In this document: one piece after another, positions 6,319 through 7,255 of the stretch
Layout of the letters: each line of letters begins with the position of its first letter
How positions within the stretch are numbered: position 1 is the first letter of the stretch
Origin: Acholeplasmataceae bacterium
GTDB taxonomy: Bacteria; Bacillota_I; Bacilli_A; Acholeplasmatales; Acholeplasmataceae
Direction of reading: 5' to 3'
Length of the DNA: 7,255 nucleotides
Assembly: GCA_003497445.1 (NCBI GenBank)
Contig: DNNX01000025.1
Location: forward strand, 1-7,255
Made by a program: the position numbers and the translations under genes
The notes under the pieces: generated by a model
Databases searched by the model: none
What the model was told of the DNA's origin: nothing
Seen by the model: only the letters and a program-made list of their open reading frames with translations

Positions 6319-6756
6319 TTAGATCACCTCGACGGTTCCACCAGCTTTTTTAATCGCTTCTTCAGCTGATTTAGAAAATTTGTGTGCTTTTACCGTGAGT
6401 GCTTTGTCTAATTGTCCATTGCCTAATACTTTAACACCAGACAATTGTTTTTTAATGACATTGCGTCCTAATAAAGTTTCTGGTGTGACAACATCACTCG
6501 CTGCAAATGCATTGAGATCATCTAAGTTCACAATGGCATAGTCTTTGCGGTTAATGTTTTTAAAACCACGTTTTGGTAAACTTTGGAATAAAGGTAATTG
6601 TCCACCTTCAAAGCCTGGGCGTACACCGCCACCTGAACGTGCATTTTGACCTTTATGCCCTTTACCAGATGTTTTTCCTGTACCACTTCCTGGTCCACGT
6701 CCTAAACGTTTGCGTGCATGACGTGATCCTGGTGTAGGTTGAAGTTCATGTAACAT
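6319..6756 (-). CDS. rplO: 50S ribosomal protein L15
   Basis: L15 helps late assembly of the 50S subunit. The 145-residue product has the flexible Gly/Arg/Lys-rich N-terminal half: LHELQPTPGSRHARKRLGRG, then GSGTGKTSGKGHKGQNARSG, and RPGFEGGQLPLFQSLPKRGF. The globular C-terminal half runs from the NRKDYAIVNL segment to KKAGGTVEVI. The start chosen is ATG at 6756, because AAGGAGG lies 5 bases before it and the family begins (M)xLHEL. The same frame stays open to an ATG at 6783, but that would add nine atypical residues and overlap rpmD. The rplO SD is fused to the rpmD stop (TAAGGAGG). The last codons of rplO in turn carry the SD of secY. Confidence 0.97.
   Translation of the reverse strand: MLHELQPTPGSRHARKRLGRGPGSGTGKTSGKGHKGQNARSGGGVRPGFEGGQLPLFQSLPKRGFKNINRKDYAIVNLDDLNAFAASDVVTPETLLGRNVIKKQLSGVKVLGNGQLDKALTVKAHKFSKSAEEAIKKAGGTVEVI
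6323..6330 (-). promoter_or_regulatory. Ribosome-binding site for the GTG start of secY
   Basis: GAGGTGAT on the minus strand matches the 3' end of 16S rRNA over 8 bases and sits inside the last codons of rplO, 5 bases before the GTG. It supports GTG at 6317 as the real start and implies translational coupling of rplO and secY. Confidence 0.8.
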
Positions 6757-6761
6757 GGTAT

Positions 6762-6768
6762 CCTCCTT
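6762..6768 (-). promoter_or_regulatory. Ribosome-binding site fixing the rplO start
   Basis: AAGGAGG on the minus strand, sharing its first two bases with the TAA stop of rpmD, lies 5 bases before ATG 6756. It decides against the longer in-frame start at 6783. Confidence 0.85.
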
Positions 6769-6946
6769 ATACTTCTTCCACACGTACTAAGTGTGAAATG
6801 GTATCGATCATCCCTTGAATTTGTGGGCTGACTTCTTTGGTCACTGCTGAATGGAGTTTTTTCAAACCAAGCGCGTGTGCCGTTTTCACTTGATTTGGCT
6901 TTCTTCCAATTAAACTTCTTGTAAGTGTAATCGTTACTTTTTTCAT
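6767..6946 (-). CDS. rpmD: 50S ribosomal protein L30
   Basis: A 59-residue product with the L30 pattern: MKKVTITLTRSLIGRKPNQV at the start, then TAHALGLKKLHSAVTKEVSP, the segment IQGMIDTISHLVRVEEV, and the stop. The one-domain L30 is bacterial in length; it binds 23S/5S rRNA regions of the large subunit. Its place between rpsE and rplO is canonical. The ATG overlaps the rpsE TGA in an ATGA (6943-6946), with only a short GAGGG-type SD five bases away, so translation is likely coupled to rpsE. The TAA stop merges with the rplO ribosome-binding site. Confidence 0.97.
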   Translation of the reverse strand: MKKVTITLTRSLIGRKPNQVKTAHALGLKKLHSAVTKEVSPQIQGMIDTISHLVRVEEV

Positions 6947-7255
6947 GATACCCTCGAAATATCGACACCACGAAGTTTTGCAACTTGCTCAGGTGTTCTA
7001 AGTTCTCTTAGACCTGCAAATGTTGCACGTAACATGTTGATTGGTGTTGATGTACCAATGGATTTAGATAAAATATCATGAACACCGGCAAGTTCAAATA
7101 CGGCACGAACTGCACCACCGGCAATAATACCAGTACCTTCTGAAGCAGGTCTTAAAAAGACACGACCAGCACCGAAGTGTCCAGTAATTTCATGAGGAAT
7201 GGTTGAATTCATTGTTGGGACAACTATTAAATTATTTTTAGCAGCTTCAATTGCT
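6943..7255 (-). CDS. rpsE: 30S ribosomal protein S5, C-terminal part (5' end outside window)
   Basis: The frame is open to the right edge (104 codons including the stop, plus one base), so the N-terminal third with the double-stranded RNA-binding domain is missing. The visible protein starts AIEAAKNN and shows the S5 signature IPHEITGHFGAGRVFLRPAS, then EGTGIIAGGAVRAVFELAGV, DILSKSIGTSTPINMLRATF and VAKLRGVDISRVS. S5 lies at the mRNA entry side of the 30S subunit and affects accuracy. The Met at 7212 is internal and not the start, because family residues continue upstream of it. The TGA stop overlaps the rpmD start by four bases. Confidence 0.97.
   Translation of the reverse strand, partial: AIEAAKNNLIVVPTMNSTIPHEITGHFGAGRVFLRPASEGTGIIAGGAVRAVFELAGVHDILSKSIGTSTPINMLRATFAGLRELRTPEQVAKLRGVDISRVS

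Noticed and set aside
6757..6783. Longer rplO start at ATG 6783
   Set aside because: It adds nine residues unlike the family, overlaps rpmD and ignores the strong AAGGAGG placed before ATG 6756.
7201..7212. ATG at 7212 as the start of rpsE
   Set aside because: S5-like residues (AIEAAKNNLIVVPT) continue upstream in the same frame to the edge, so the Met is internal and the gene is partial.

Overview
This window is the distal part of a bacterial ribosomal-protein (S10/spc/alpha-type) operon, read entirely on the minus strand, followed by a secreted nuclease gene. The organism looks like a low-GC Firmicute or Mollicutes relative. The order secY-adk-map-infA-rpmJ-rpsM-rpsK-rpoA-rplQ is the Firmicutes arrangement, codons favour A/T at third positions, and Shine-Dalgarno (SD) sites are mostly strong AAGGAGG. 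TGA is used as a stop (rpsE, adk, map) and TGG encodes Trp, so this is not a mycoplasma that reads TGA as Trp. The L15 sequence and the lipoprotein endonuclease I suggest, by recollection only, the Acholeplasma/Izemoplasma group.

In transcription order (right to left) the layout is: 7255-6943, C-terminal two thirds of S5 (rpsE); 6946-6767, L30 (rpmD); 6756-6319, L15 (rplO); 6317-4998, SecY; 4989-4348, adenylate kinase (adk); 4351-3596, methionine aminopeptidase (map); 3591-3370, IF-1 (infA); 3355-3239, L36 (rpmJ); 3227-2862, S13 (rpsM); 2848-2462, S11 (rpsK); 2446-1460, RNA polymerase alpha (rpoA); 1456-1100, L17 (rplQ). Spacings run from 4-base overlaps to 15 bases, so the genes are almost certainly co-transcribed. 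A clear rho-independent terminator (1065-1090) closes the operon. Directly behind it, with no room for a separate leader, a lipoprotein with an endonuclease I domain starts at 1050 and runs off the left edge. No gap exceeds 300 bases; the longest intergenic stretch is 49 bases and holds the terminator.

Together the genes supply ribosome parts (S5, S13, S11, L30, L15, L36, L17), the translation initiation factor IF-1, the Sec translocation pore, N-terminal methionine removal, adenine nucleotide balance and the alpha subunit of RNA polymerase. The left-edge gene is different in kind: a surface-anchored nuclease likely used to degrade extracellular DNA or RNA.

I see no mobile element, CRISPR array, tRNA/rRNA gene or undescribed multi-gene system. 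The points most worth a second look are the zinc-free L36, the terminator that abuts the nuclease ribosome-binding site, the non-ATG starts of rpoA and secY, and the missing SD of adk.
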